From Scilla litardierei (Eukaryota > Streptophyta > Magnoliopsida > Asparagales > Asparagaceae): a stretch of DNA of 64,000 nt. The stretch's first letter is position 1. Every line of letters begins with the position of its first letter. A model generated the notes under the pieces. The model worked only from the letters and a program-made list of their open reading frames with translations, was not told where the DNA came from and made no database searches. Location: contig CM061132.1 of NCBI GenBank assembly GCA_030789695.1, positions 27,437,858 to 27,501,857 of the forward strand, given 5' to 3'. Of this stretch, positions 22,855 through 35,004 are shown one piece after another. The position numbers and the translations under genes were made by a program.

Positions 22855-25800
22855 TCATATTCTATGCAATCCTTGAGATCTTGTGTGTTCCAAAAACACA
22901 TTTCTAGGAATAGGCTTAGTAAGCGGATCTGCTATCATATCCCGCGTAGATATGTACTTCATGGTTATCTCCTTGCGTTCAACCATCTTCTTAGCAAATT
23001 TGTATTTGATATCTATGTGTTTGGTTTTACAATGGTACTTTGGATCCTTTGTATATGCAATAGCCGCCTGACTATCACAGTTAACCATAACTAGATAGGA
23101 ATCACTTGCGGCAATTAAATGATCCAAGAACCTTTTCAACCAAACATCCTCTTGAGCTGCCGCAGCGAATGCTACAAACTCTGCTTCCATCGTGGATAGG
23201 GCTATGCATGATTGTTTCTTACCACTCCATGATATGGCACCATTGTTAAGTAAGAAGACATATCCAGAGGTAGACTTCCTTTCATCAAGGTCTCCTCCCC
23301 AATCAGCATTAGTGTAACCTTTCAGTTGCAGATCACTTTCTTGATAGCAGAGTGTATAATCAATAGTCCCTTTTAGATATATCAAAACTCTCTTAACTAC
23401 CTTCCAATGTGCTTGGCCAGGGTTGGATTGGTATCTAATAACCATTCCAACTGCAAAGCAGATGACTGGTCTTGTACACATCATAGCATACATAAGACTA
23501 CCAACCGCACTAGCGTAAGGAATCTTGCTCATTAAGTCATTCTCTGCATCAGTCTTAGGCCATACACTTTAACTTAAGGCCCCACCTTTACTTATAGGAG
23601 TGTCAAAAGGCTTGTAATATTGCATATTGAATCATTTAAGTACTTTTTTTATATAAGTCTCTTGTAAAAGAGATAAAAGTTTCTTTGAACGATCTCGTGA
23701 GATCTTAACCCCAAGAATATAATTCTGGTCTAAGCTTGCAACTATAGCTAAAATTAGGCGAATCGAGGTAAAGCGTACAATAGGTGAGAAAGTCTCTTCA
23801 TGGTCAACCCATTCCTGTTGTGTGTACCCCTTCGCAATAAGACGAGCCTTATATCTTTCTATTGATCCATCAGCCTTATGCTTTATCTTGAGAACCCATT
23901 TGTTTCCCATGGCTCTTCGTCCTTTTGGGAGATCAACCAATTCCCAAACTTTGTTGCATCTCATAGACTCAAGCTCCTCTTCCATTACCTTAGACCATTC
24001 TCCCTTAGCAGGACAAAAGAGAGCCTCTTTCAAATTTCTTGGCTCATCATCTTTTAGTAGACTAGTCATGAAAGCTTCTCCACCTTCGATCTCAAATCGT
24101 CGATGTGGAATACTTACACGACTGCTACATCTTCTTTGAGATTCATCGAGTCTTATTTGACTCTCATTTAGGTTAGTCCTTAATTGACTTGGGTCAATCC
24201 TTACTTGAATCCTACTTGGATCAAGATCTAATTGACTTGCTTGACTACCACTTGGGTTATTTCTCAATGGACTCCCACTTGGACCAGGATCATTTTCATT
24301 CGCACTTTCATTCAGACGAGGTAGTGGAATATGATCATGATTTGGATGAAGAATTAATTCCTCATCCAAATCCCTCCCACTCGAATGAGGTGATCCTATT
24401 TGATCCACAATCTCAAATAGGGATAGGCGTGTACTATCTCTCCCTGCTTAGCAAAATCCTCCTCTAAGAATGTAACGTCCCTTGATTCAAACTCAGTTGT
24501 ACTCCCACCATCGTCCTAACATATGAAGACATGTCCCTTTGAGGTTTCTGAGTATATTATGAAGATACATTTCCTCCCCATTGGACCTATTTTCCCATAC
24601 TTATGGGAGGAAACATGTTCATAGGCTGCACAACCCCAAGGTCTTAAGATATTTAGGTTAGGCTTACGACTGGTCCATCACTCATATGTAGTGGTTTCAA
24701 CTGACTTGTAGGCACTCTATTGACAATGTAGGTAGCAGTCAATAATGCACCCCCCCAAAAAGTGATAGGCAAGTTAGTTTTGCCATCATTGACCTAACTA
24801 TCTCAAGTAGTGTTCTATTCCTTCTCTCTGCAACACCATTTTATTGCGGAGTATAGGGAATACTCAACTGATGAATGATTCCATTTTCGTCACATAACTC
24901 CTTGAACTGAGTTGATAGGTATTCTCTACCTTGGTCGGTTCTTAAAAATTTAATCTTTCGGTCTAATTGATTCTCAACTAAAGTCATATAGTTTTTGAAA
25001 CAACTTATTGCTTCATACTTGTGAGAAATCAAGTAGACGTATCTGAACCGAGTGAAGTTGTCTATGAATGTGATGAAGTAGGACGCTCCATGCCTAGCCT
25101 TTATATTCATGTGACCACATATATCGGAGTGGATTAAGTGCAAAGGATATTTGGCTCTCGTTTCTGTACCAAATGGCTTCCTTGAAGTCTTTCCTACTAG
25201 ACAATGCTCACAAGTTGACATTTCAACTTTACCAATGTCGGCTAATAAACCATCCATGGCTAGTCTACTCATTCTAGTTAGACCGATGTGGCCAAGTTTA
25301 GAGTGCCATAAATTCACATTGCTCGTATATTCATACGAAGTAGACATCATTAAGAAACTAATATTACAATCAGAATTATAGATTGTATCTAACACAAAGA
25401 ATCCATTTATTACATTGGCTGAGCTGAAATAAGAAGTACCAAGACAAAGGTCTATATTATTGCAATGAAAGTTCCAACTGAAACCAAATTTAAGCAATAC
25501 CAATACAGATATGGTATTCCGACGAATAGCAGGAGCAAACAGTACATCATTCAGGAGTAAAGTTCGGCCGCCACACAAGACTAACTTGCACGTGCCAATT
25601 CCCTTCACTTCAACCCTTGAGTTGTTCCCTACATAGATCCACTTTGCACCACACAAAATCCGTCGGAAATCTACGAAGGCTTCACGATCCCTCGCTAGAT
25701 GATCGGTGGCACCTGAGTCTACAATCCACAAAGGATGAGATTCTGCCAAAAACATAGAGCTAGACACATAAAGTTTAGCAAAATCATAACAATATACATG

Positions 25801-26630
25801 CTCATTACAATTACGAGCAATATGGCCAAACTTTTTGCACTTGAAGCACTTTATCTTGGCCATATTTTTCTTCTTATTATGCCTTTTCGACCATGTTCAT
25901 AATGCTTAAGTTTCTTGGGAGACTCGTCATGTTCTTTTTCCTTGCGCCCACGATGCTTGCGCTTGGATCCTTCATGAGAACTGGATCCAGCCACGTACAC
26001 TTCTGCAGCAAGCTTGGAAGTCTCTTGCCTCTCTACCTCTAATTCGAGGTGGCACGAAACATCTTCAAGGGTCTTGATGCTCTCATTGTGAGTGAGATGC
26101 ATCTTCATTTGTTCCCAGGTATTGGGCAAGGAACGAATGACCGCTTGAACCTGTTGTTCATCGGTCAAAGTATGACCGGCGTCCTTCAACTCTATAATCA
26201 AGTTTGACATATGCCTCAGATGTTTCTTCATTGAGTGATCTGAGCGCTTTTTGTATGTGTCAAACTTAATGGTGAGGGACCTTAGTTTAATGACCGAAGT
26301 GTCTCCAAACTTAGCCTTAAGCGATGACCATATGTCCTTCACAAGGTCATACTTATGAAACTCGTGCATGATGTCATCATCCATGCTGCTCAGCAACGTT
26401 ATGTGAGCGATTGAGTTCTTCCTCTTCCAAGAGTCATAGGCCTCACGGTCCCTCTTATGTTGGGCCATGGTACCTATTTCAGGCTCTTCCATTATAACGT
26501 TTAAAACCGCATGGACCTCTTGTTCCTCGAGCACATACTAGAGTTTCATGCTCCATATCATGTAATTGTCGCCGTTTAACGTTTCTTCTTTGTTAAGTTC
26601 AACAACAATATTCTTAGCAGCAAGAGACAT
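22855..26630 (-). pseudogene. copia-2 gag-pol pseudogene with RT catalytic deletion
   Basis: gag starts at ATG 26628-26630. A TAG near 26535 interrupts it, and the frame resumes for a 227-codon UBN2-type gag. A shift near 25860 leads to the zinc knuckle CFKCKKFGHIARNC and protease box WIVDSGATDHLA (25863-25700), pre-integrase HSKLGHIG plus CEHCLVGK, and integrase core SDICGHMN and RTDQGREYLS. Later integrase is scrambled (24840-24408). RT begins with VWELVDLPKGRRAMGNKW and KARLIAKGYTQQE, then jumps from IVASLDQN straight to YILGVKISRDRSKK near 23725. This removes the whole palm with the YVDD box, roughly 130 residues. RNase H (22855-23532) keeps YTNADWGGDLDERKSTSGY and ALSTMEAEF. Non-functional; lineage within copia not settled. 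Confidence 0.9.
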
Positions 26631-27588
26631 TTTGATTACAAATTTCTACAAAGAAGGAAACATGAACGACAGTAATGTCCATCATACAAAAATTGAATAC
26701 TTCAACACTCGTCAAATGGATTAATGCGACATATTAATAAGTCTTAGAATCGAAAAGCTCACTATGTTCCTAATCACTATCTAAGATCAAATTATTATGC
26801 CTCTAATCCAAATAACTTATGTAAAGTATACTCGAACATCAAATCAATATATTTGAAATAGGTATGGTAATTGCAAAGATCACTTGACCACGTTACACAT
26901 CCACAGATTAGTTGACTGTGGGCAGAGCGACTGTAGGAACTTTGAATTTAAGACTATACAACTCAACCTATATGCATGAATGTCAACATCACACAGTGTA
27001 GAGTACAATTAAGGCTAGTCTATAGAGAGTAGAGCATTTAAGCTAATCTCGTATAGAGTAGAGCCGCAAATAAAAATGCCAATCTCTATAAAGTAGAGCC
27101 ATAAGGCCAATCTCATATAGAGTAGAGCATATTATTAAGGCTAGTCTCTATCGAGTAGAGCATAAAAACTAGTCTCGTATAAAGTAGAGCCATAAACTAA
27201 GATTAAAATTATATAAAATCATAAATATAAATGATGGTTGACTAACATCTTTTATTAGTCTACTAATCACAGTCTTGAAATAAAATTTTCAAAAAAAGTC
27301 TGAAAATAAATTAGTCGACTAACAGATTTTCGTTAGCCTGCTAATTAGTGACTGTGCAGTTTTCAGGCCAGATTTTAGGTAGTTTTTTCAAACAGCCATA
27401 ACTTGGTCGTTTAAGTCGGTTTTTGATGATTCTTGTTGCGTTTTCTCACTTGTTGAGAGGGCTATCAACATAGCCACAAATCATAATAATCATATATGAT
27501 TAAAATGAATTAAAAGAATCAAATAAACTAACACTCAATCTTCTCTCATATAACAAGAGAATGATTGCAACGGGAGAAGAAACCCAAT
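26631..27588 (-). other. copia-2 leader (untranslated) with degenerate repeats
   Basis: Nearly 1 kb between the primer site and gag start. It contains six copies of a roughly 31-bp degenerate repeat with core gtagagc at 27010-27195 (+ strand orientation). No coding similarity. Confidence 0.7.
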
Positions 27589-27602
27589 GGCTCTGATACC
27601 AA
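27589..27602 (-). other. copia-2 primer-binding site (initiator-Met tRNA)
   Basis: Minus-strand TTGGTATCAGAGCC, directly adjacent to the 5' LTR and a perfect match to the usual plant iMet primer site. Confidence 0.92.
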
Positions 27603-28044
27603 TGAAGTGATTTGATATCCTAAAGGAGAACTTACCAATTACCTTAAATACGCAGCGGAAGGATCGATCACCAAGGTTTCTCTACACCGGTTGTTGCAGA
27701 TGATCACACGATGGAAAATCTACGGATTTCCACAGCCTAAAACTCTCTTGTTTGGTGCAGAAATTTGGGTTGGAAAACTCACTCTTAGTGCACTCTCTCT
27801 TGGAAAATGAAGACTAAATGCAAATAGTTTCTCTCTTCTTCAAGTGTGATTTTTCCAACAAGGTGTGGTCTATTATAGCCTTCCCACATGGTGGGAGTTA
27901 CAATTTCTGCCCATAACTACCTTGTGTAGCTATAGAACCACCCAATAACCAATTAATTAATATAATTGTGACATTTCCTAAGTCCTCAAATTAGGTATCA
28001 CATTAATGGGTGTAATTGCTTCATTTAGCCCTCAAATTCCAACA
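27603..28044 (-). repeat. copia-2 5' LTR
   Basis: 442-bp partner of the left LTR, TG...CA ends. A TATAATA-like box lies on the minus strand near 27869-27879. It supplies the reference state showing that the left LTR's G run is an expansion. Confidence 0.95.
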
Positions 28045-28316
28045 CTCGAGATGTTATGGTTCTTCATTTACTTTCAATGCATATGGTTCTTTAAGGAAAC
28101 CTCATTATTTCTCAAACCATCGAAGTTTAAATTCTGAACATTGTTAACTCAATACATTTGCTAGATCTCAAGTTGCAACCAAATCCAAAGACAGACAAAG
28201 CCAAACTAGAAGTTCGATATATTTCTCCAAGACCTTAGGACCGAACTTCTCTAATGCCTTGGGACTGCACTGGAGCTGTACATGAAACCCCCTCCAAAGA
28301 CCAACACTGAGACTCA
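28045..28316. other. No recognisable gene; right flank of copia-2
   Basis: Begins with the CTCGA target duplication and continues the sequence interrupted at 21337. Nothing else recognised. Confidence 0.5.
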
Positions 28317-28635
28317 ACCCTCTCAAGATCCAATCACATTAACTATGATTTTCTTATAGGTAGCCAAATTTGAGTTCAATGGCTCTGACCCAAGCCAACA
28401 CGACTGTGGCTGACCCGAGACGATGATGTTCATCTATTCAAACTAAGCCAACAATGACATGACTGGAGATGACACATTTCATCAACTCAGGATGAGTTGA
28501 TTCTGTGCCAAATCTAAGCCGTTTAATTGTTTGGCTATTATTGAACCATTTTATACAAATTTTCAACACCCAAGCCAGATTTTAGTTGCTACCGTCCTTA
28601 TAACATATCTTCGATCAACTTCGTAATCTTCTCGT
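28317..28635 (+). repeat. Paralogue of the hAT insertion site, unoccupied
   Basis: Aligns to 17209-17305 joined to 20802-21017 at roughly 85% by eye, with the hAT element absent. The single target copy GGCTGACC is at 28408-28415. It is cut off on the right exactly where copia-3 begins. Confidence 0.88.
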
Positions 28636-29123
28636 TGTTAGATTTGGCTCCAAAACTCTAGTTTTTATGTGGGACTTGAGTGTGGGGTAAACTTGTCCTT
28701 TATTCTTGGGTATGTTGTAGCCCTTAGTAGACCATTTAAATAAGCTCTTTTGTTAAGATTTTTGCAATAGAGATGAATAACCTAAAACAAAGGGGCTAAG
28801 GAAAGAGTGAGAGCTTTGTACGAAGGAGAAGCAAGGGGTTGAAGGATCTGGGCTTAAATCCTTGTATGGTGACTTAGTGACTTCACAATAAAGCTTAGGT
28901 AATTGCTCTTCCTCTCGTGTGTGTGTGTGTGTGCTCTAGTTTGTTTTACCTAATTCTAGCTTGTTGTACATCTAAATCCCCTTTATCTTGCATATATATT
29001 GTGGTCGGTTGATTTTGTGGAGAGATTCTTGGGTTGTTCTTTAGTAAGAAATCTTGGTCGACCTCAGTCTTGGTGGATCTCGGTTTTTGACCGAGCTCAA
29101 TCCAAACCGACCTTGAGGTCACA
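28636..29123 (+). repeat. copia-3 5' LTR
   Basis: TGTTAGATTTGG...GAGGTCACA, 488 bp, identified from the primer site 3 nt downstream. It contains a short (GT)n at about 28918-28932. No paired LTR in the window. Confidence 0.8.
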
Positions 29124-29126
29124 TAA

Positions 29127-29140
29127 TTGGTATCAGAGCT
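29127..29140 (+). other. copia-3 primer-binding site (initiator-Met tRNA)
   Basis: TTGGTATCAGAGCT, 3 nt after the LTR end. Confidence 0.92.
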
Positions 29141-29252
29141 TGGGGCATTATTGTCATTATTTCCACTTATTTGGTGCATTTTAGGTGAAGAAATTTCGGC
29201 AATTTCTGGTTTTCTGAGTGTCGAAAATTTGGCATACACAAGGTATTTGACA

Positions 29253-32200
29253 AATGCCTTTAAGTGAACTTTCACTTCCTGAGGGATCAAGTTTGACGTG
29301 TAGAATTTTGATGGTCGTATCAACTTTAGATTATGGTAAATAAGGGTAAGAAATATTCTTATGCAACAAGGACTTAATGTTGCTTTGTTGGGGAAGATGA
29401 AGAAGCTGGAAGAGATCGAAGATGATGAATATGCCGATCTAGATGAAAGGGGGTGAGCACAATACAATTGTATCTCTTGGATGATGTTTTGTATAATGTT
29501 AGTAAAGAGGAAACAACAAAAGGTCATGGGATAAGCTTTAGAAGCTTTACATGGAGAAGTCTTTATCAACCAAACTACACATGTATCTGCACTCAAAAAA
29601 AACTTAATTTTTGGTCATACTTGAGGCTGAGGGATGCACTTTCAATGGAAAGGATGTCATTCTCAAGATGTCTAAAGGTGTCTTGGTACTAATGAAAGGT
29701 ACAAGAGTAAACAAAAATCTTTACAAGCTCATGGGAGATACCATTATGGGTGGAGCCTCAATGTCTACAATAGAGAAATATGATGATTGTGATGAATATA
29801 AGTCGTGGCATATGTGATTGGGACACATGAGCGAAAGGACATGTACGAACTTCACAAGTGGAATTTGTTGAATAGAATGAAGACAAGCAAGCTAGATCTA
29901 TGTAAGTTTTGTTTGGTTGGCAAACAAAGAAAGGTGTCCTTCAATACCACAAAGAAATAATGCAAGAGTAAATGTGTTCTTGACTACATTCACTCCGATG
30001 TGTAGGGACCAAGACTGGTTATGTTAAAAGGTGGAGCTTCCTATTTTGTGACATTTATAAATGATTTCTCGGGGAAAGTTTAGGTTTATTTCATGAAGCA
30101 CAAGTCCAAGGTCTTCTCCAAGTTCAAGGAGTGGAAGTCAAAAGTTGAAACCCAAGTGGGTAGAAAGGCAAAGTACTTGACAACCAATAATGAGGGTGAA
30201 TACAATGATAGGAAATTTCTACAATTTTGCAAGGATGAAGGGGTCAAAAAGTATTTTACCGTAGCAAAGAATCCACAACAAAATGGCATGTCTGAGAGGA
30301 TGAATAGATCTCTCATAGAGAGAGCTAGATGTATGAGGCTTCAAGTGGGCTTGCCAAAGTCTTTTTGGAAGGAGGCCATGAATCATGCTTGTTATGTTGT
30401 GAATAAATCACCTTCAAAAGCTCTTAACTTCAAGGTTGCCAAAGAAGTGTAAAGTGGTAAGGAAGTGGATTACTCTCTTCTAAAAGTATTTGTGTGCCCA
30501 ACATACACACATGTTCCGCATAATAAAAGGTCCAAGCTTTATTTCAAGTTACATAAATGCATTTTCCTTGGTTTTGAAAAGAGAGTGAAGGGGCACTAGC
30601 TTTGAGATCCGGTCAATAGAAAGAGATTGTGTAGTAGGGATGTTGGCTTATATGTTATCAAAGGATCTTGAAGATCAACAAGAAGGTGATGGCAAAAGAA
30701 AGAAAGTGGCAAAAGAAGTTTCATTCGAATTGGATGACTTGGAAAAAAATTTCAAAGTTCACAAATGGAAAAGGAGAGTACAAATTATGATTCGGAACAA
30801 GAGAGCCCTCAAAAGTGCCATATAGCATTGCTAAATGAAGGGTGAAAAGAACCATAAAGCCATCTAAAGGCTTGGATGGGAGAAAGCAGAAGAGGCTCAT
30901 TATGCTCTTGCCATTAGTGATGGTGAGTCCAGCACATTCCAAACGGCAATGTATTCACATGAAAGAGAAGAATGATTGGAGGCAATGGTGGAGGCGATAA
31001 AATCTCTCCACAAGAGTTCTGTGTGAGAGTTGGTGCTTAAACCAAAAGACCATAAATCGGTGGCTTGTAAGTGAATCTATAGGGTGAAGGAACCATTGCA
31101 TAAAAAAGACAATATAACTTTCAAAGCAAGTTGGTGGCAAAGGGATACTCACAAATTTGAGGTAGATTATGCTGAGATATTCTCCCCAGTTGTGAATCAT
31201 AATTCTATTATGATACTCTTATCTATAATGACAGAGTTCAACATGAAGCTTGAACAACTTGATGTGAAGACTGATTTCCTTCATGGTGAGTTAGAGGAAA
31301 AGATATACATGTTGCAACTGGAAGGGTTTTAAGGAGTGGGCAAGGAAGATTTTTTTTTGTCGGTTGAAGAATTCTCTCTATGGGCTCAAGCCATCGCCAA
31401 GACAATAGCACAAACCCTTCAACTCCTTTTTGTTGCATATTGGTTATTCTAGGAGGAAGTATGATCGTTGTGTTTACTTTAAGGTTCTTGGTAATGGTTC
31501 TCCTATCATGTTACTTCTATATATGGATGATATGCTAATTGCATGTAAATACATGTCAATATTAATGAGCTTAGTCTAACTTGAACCAAGAATTTGACAT
31601 GGACCTTGAGACAGCCACTAAGATATTGGGCTTGGAGATAAAGAGAGATAAAGATGTCAGAAAGTTGTGGTTATCACAAAAGACGTATGTCTCAAAAGTG
31701 GTGGAGAGGTATGGCATGAAAGATGTAAAATCGGTCTCCACACCACTTGCTTCTCATTTTGCTTTGAGTAAAAATCAATGTCCAAAGACGGTTGTGGACA
31801 TCGAGAAGATGAAAGCGATACCATATGCAAATGCGGTAAGATGTTTAATGTATGTCGTGATTTGTACAAGGCTGGACATAGCCCAAGAGGTTGGTGTAGT
31901 TTGCAAATACATGTCAAATCCAGGTAAAGAGCATTGGAATGTGGCGAAGTCGATTTGAGGTATTTGAAAGGCATCAAAGAGTTAGGTATTATGTTTGAGA
32001 AGAAAAATGACTTAAATGTTGTAGTTGGATATGTTGATGCGAATTATGCTGGGGATCTTGATAAGAGGAGGTCTACTATCAGGTATGTCTTTACACTTGC
32101 TAATAGTCCTATTTTGTTGGAGGTCAGTGCTATAATCTATGACGACCTTATCTACAACAGAGGCAGAATACATGGAAATTACGGAGGCTTCTAAGAAAGC

Positions 32201-32490
32201 TATTTGGTTGAGAGGATTGGTAAATGAACTTGGGTTGGAAAAAGAAAACATCCAACTATTCTCGGATAGTCAAAGTGCAATTTGCTTGATCAAGAATCAT
32301 GTCTATCATGCAAGAACAAAACACATTGTGGTGATGTATAATAGAGTTCGCGATTGGGTCAAGGCTGGTGAAATCTCTATCGAGAAGGTGCACACCGATG
32401 AGAATGTGGCGGATGTATTTACTAAACCGGTGATAAGAGAAAAGTTCAGGCATTGTCTAGATTTGCTAAACATCTCTTTGGGCTTGAAAT
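29253..32490 (+). pseudogene. copia-3 gag-pol pseudogene, gag/protease internally deleted
   Basis: Gag N-terminal pieces occupy about 29253-29600, broken by stops. Near 29610 the sequence jumps into the pre-integrase region (SKGVLVLMKGTRVNKNLYKL), so most of gag, the zinc knuckle and the protease DSG box are missing. Integrase core: HSDV followed by a stop near 29990, KYLTTNNEGEYNDRKF, and NGMSERMNRSLIERAR (30093-30452). RT: YAEIFSPVVNHNSI and LEQLDVKTDFLHGELEEKIY (31084-31332), with the catalytic LYMDDMLIA near 31518-31545. RNase H: DANYAGDLDKRRST and LFSDSQSAICLIKNHVYHART (about 32030-32310), ending near NVADVFTKPV. Frameshifts and stops are numerous. Confidence 0.85.
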
Positions 32491-32610
32491 GTGGAGGAGC
32501 ACCTCTCCTCATGAGGATGGAGGAGCAATTTCAGTGGGTGGTTGAATTCATCATGGTTGAGGTGTATGTGACATCTTGTTAATCTTCATGGTTGTTCGTT
32601 ATGGTTTTTA

Positions 32611-34245
32611 TGTGTGTAACCGCAAGCGCATGGTGTGGTTATAGCGCTAACGGGTCGTCCTCAAGGAGGCATTCGTTGAATACCGATTTCTTTCTAAGTT
32701 TAAAAGCTACATGACGATAGGAGGCTAATGTGAATAATAAGAGAAATAGTAAGGGATAAAAGTTCTAGGGCCTAGATATCCCCACTATTGAATTAGGATT
32801 AGGATCGAATTAAGTTAACTAATCGATGGATTCATGGGACTCGGGAGAGGTCGTCTAATCTAAGGGCATTCTCCTACCCCCACTCTCGTGGTACATGATG
32901 GGATATTTCCTCATGTTATCCCTACCCACTACTCTTGCGATGTAATGATGGGACAACCTAACCTATATCGATGTCTACTCTCACCGATACATCGATATGC
33001 ATTAGGTGCATTACGTCCGACAAATGTCCTCGATCTTCCTCTATGCCACTCTCATGGATTATGATTTGGATCTATGTTCGGAGGGCTCTAATCGGTGCCC
33101 GACTCTCATCGGCCACACGTATAATATGGATCAATATAAGGATTGAAACCCCTAGAATAGTCCTGACTCTCACCAGCAGCCAATCTAATTAACCACAAGG
33201 GGGAACCCAATATACATTGATAATAAACATCCTAACATACCTCAAATCACCAATCATCCACCAATCCATCAAAATTTATTCAATCCATAGCCAAACTCAA
33301 CGGGGTTCAACCCATGTCCCTAGATGATGAACTATTACTTAAATCCAATAGCCATGGTAATGAAATTAATCCAGAAATTTGCAATCAAGCAATCCACAAT
33401 AGCTAGAATCAAAGGAAAATATTATATTATCAAAATCAGAATCTAAAGCAAGATTAACAAAAAGAACAGTTAAGAGTGCTGACAGAATAAAAGAGATTAC
33501 ACCTGAATAGCCTCTGCAAAATTTTTGAAAGATAAAGTAAAAGCGTCCTTGGGCGCATGGGAGGCAGAAGAGTATTTATACCCCTGACAAAGACCCAAAA
33601 GCCCTCAAACTAACTATAGCGGCACCCAACTAACCCTAGAGGTCCAATTGGATGTGACCACGTCGAATACGACACGGTCGCATCGTACATTTGCGTAAAG
33701 TAAGGCTCGACAGAATCAGCGATGCGACCGTGTAGTTGGAGCACGTGGCCACGTCGTTCGTGGCTTTGGTCTTCAAGTTCTTCGTCAAAACGGCTGCGTA
33801 AAGCGACCGTGTGGCTTCATCTTCCTTTGCCACGACGCGACTACATCGAATAACTAAACGACCATGTCGATTGAAATTTCTTCTCTTTTGTTCTTGAACG
33901 ACGCGACCGTTTGGTATTCTTTACGCAACTGCATCTAAATGAAACATGGGCAGCTTTGAGGTGTCCTGGTGATGCGACCGCGTGGAATAACCACATGATC
34001 GCGTGTGTCCTTTTGTTTCTTCTTCCCTTTTGCGTATTTCGAGCTCCCATTCTCGTTTTCTTCGTTCTTTTCAACCTTTTTCATGCTCTAAAGCACAAAT
34101 TTGATTCATTTTACCTGAAAAGCATGAAATGTGCTAGAAAAGTAAAAGGTAAACAAAAATGGGGAAAACGAATGGAACGACGAATAAAATAGTGTAAAAC
34201 GTGCATGTAAAAGACGTAAAAACTATATATAAAAACCGCTCATCA
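32611..34245 (-). repeat. Ty3/gypsy (Tat/Athila-like) LTR, minus strand
   Basis: On the minus strand it begins TGATGAGCGGTTTTTATA right after a polypurine tract, and its far end is near TGTGTGTAACCGCAAGCG on the + strand. About 1.6 kb with no coding content. The paired LTR is not in the window and the left boundary is estimated; flanking 5-mers do not match. It interrupts copia-3 before that element's 3' LTR. Confidence 0.6.
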
Positions 34246-34860
34246 AAATCCCCAAAGCTGAACTCTTCCTTGTCCTCAAAGAAGACAAGAGAGAGCGTAG
34301 ATTGGAGGCAAGCAAGAAAGCGCACGAATGATGACATGAAACTTCGAGAATTTCCTAAAATCGAATTTATATACGCGGGCAAATGAAAATCTCAAATTTA
34401 GGGAATTTAAACCTGCCGATTTCTTTCCGTCGATTAGAATGTAATCCTAGTATGTTATATCTAACTCAAATCGTCATGAAATATACTAAACTATGGCCGT
34501 ATTTAAGTCCTAGGATATTTCCTCTTACCCGTCCTTAGGTCGAATGGATATGAATCAAAGTTATGCAATGGTCATGGAAGGATAAGTATCAGATAATGGG
34601 TTAGTGATCGATCAAGGAATATGCTCTCACGGTGTATCAACATTCCTTGATCCATGATGTTACTGTGTTTATTCATGCTTCCATTTTTTCTTCATTTCAT
34701 TTTTTTCTTTCTTTTTTTTGAGATTGCAATTGGTTTGTGTAATGAGTGTTGGATTGATGACTCACAGGTCAGACGACCTTAGGGCACCGGGCCAAGAAGG
34801 ACCCCTCAGATCTACTAGTTCAAACCAAGTGCAATCTTTATTTAATGTACCCCCAAGCTA
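34246..34860 (-). mobile_element. 3' untranslated part and PPT of the minus-strand gypsy element
   Basis: Minus-strand AGCTTTGGGGATTT abuts the LTR start (34246-34260), preceded by GAGGACAAGGAAGAG. This is the usual sequence style upstream of Tat/Athila LTRs. No polyprotein is recognisable; the internal region is lost to the right. Confidence 0.55.
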
Positions 34861-34949
34861 AATCTTTCGGTGCAAGGCCCCGATGCTTCCTGAGGCATGG
34901 GGATCCGGCTACTTAGCGTCGCTGGAAGAACAGTGCACATATTGTTTTC

Positions 34950-34952
<3 letters not shown>

Positions 34953-35003
<51 letters not shown>
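34953..35003. repeat. (AC)n microsatellite
   Basis: About 25 AC dinucleotides, immediately before GC-rich Helitron-like sequence. Confidence 0.97.

Positions 35004-35004
<1 letters not shown>

Larger units (their letters stand above)
21338..28044 (-). mobile_element. Ty1/copia retrotransposon copia-2, complete structure, inactive
   Basis: 6,707 bp on the minus strand, flanked by a perfect 5-bp target duplication CTCGA (21333-21337 and 28045-28049). It has LTRs of 468 and 442 bp, an intact initiator-Met primer site, a long leader, gag-pol with stops and a large RT deletion, and about 1 kb of non-coding 3' sequence. The LTRs differ by scattered substitutions and by a G-run expansion in the left one. 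It inserted into the host sequence right of the hAT element. Confidence 0.95.
28636..32610 (+). mobile_element. Tnt1-like (Tork lineage) Ty1/copia element copia-3, 3' LTR missing
   Basis: Forward-strand copia element with a 5' LTR, primer site, and remnants of gag, integrase, RT and RNase H. Its 3' LTR is absent: the sequence runs from the end of RNase H into a gypsy LTR at 32611. Gag N-terminal words (QQGLNVALLGK, LYLLDDVLYNVSKE) and the MSKGVLVLMKGTR block resemble Tnt1-94 relatives. Confidence 0.85.

Noticed and set aside
22855..23532. Loss of a catalytic residue in copia-2 RNase H (YTNADW)
   Set aside because: Asn at this position is, to my recollection, common in otherwise intact plant copia elements, so it is not good evidence of damage.
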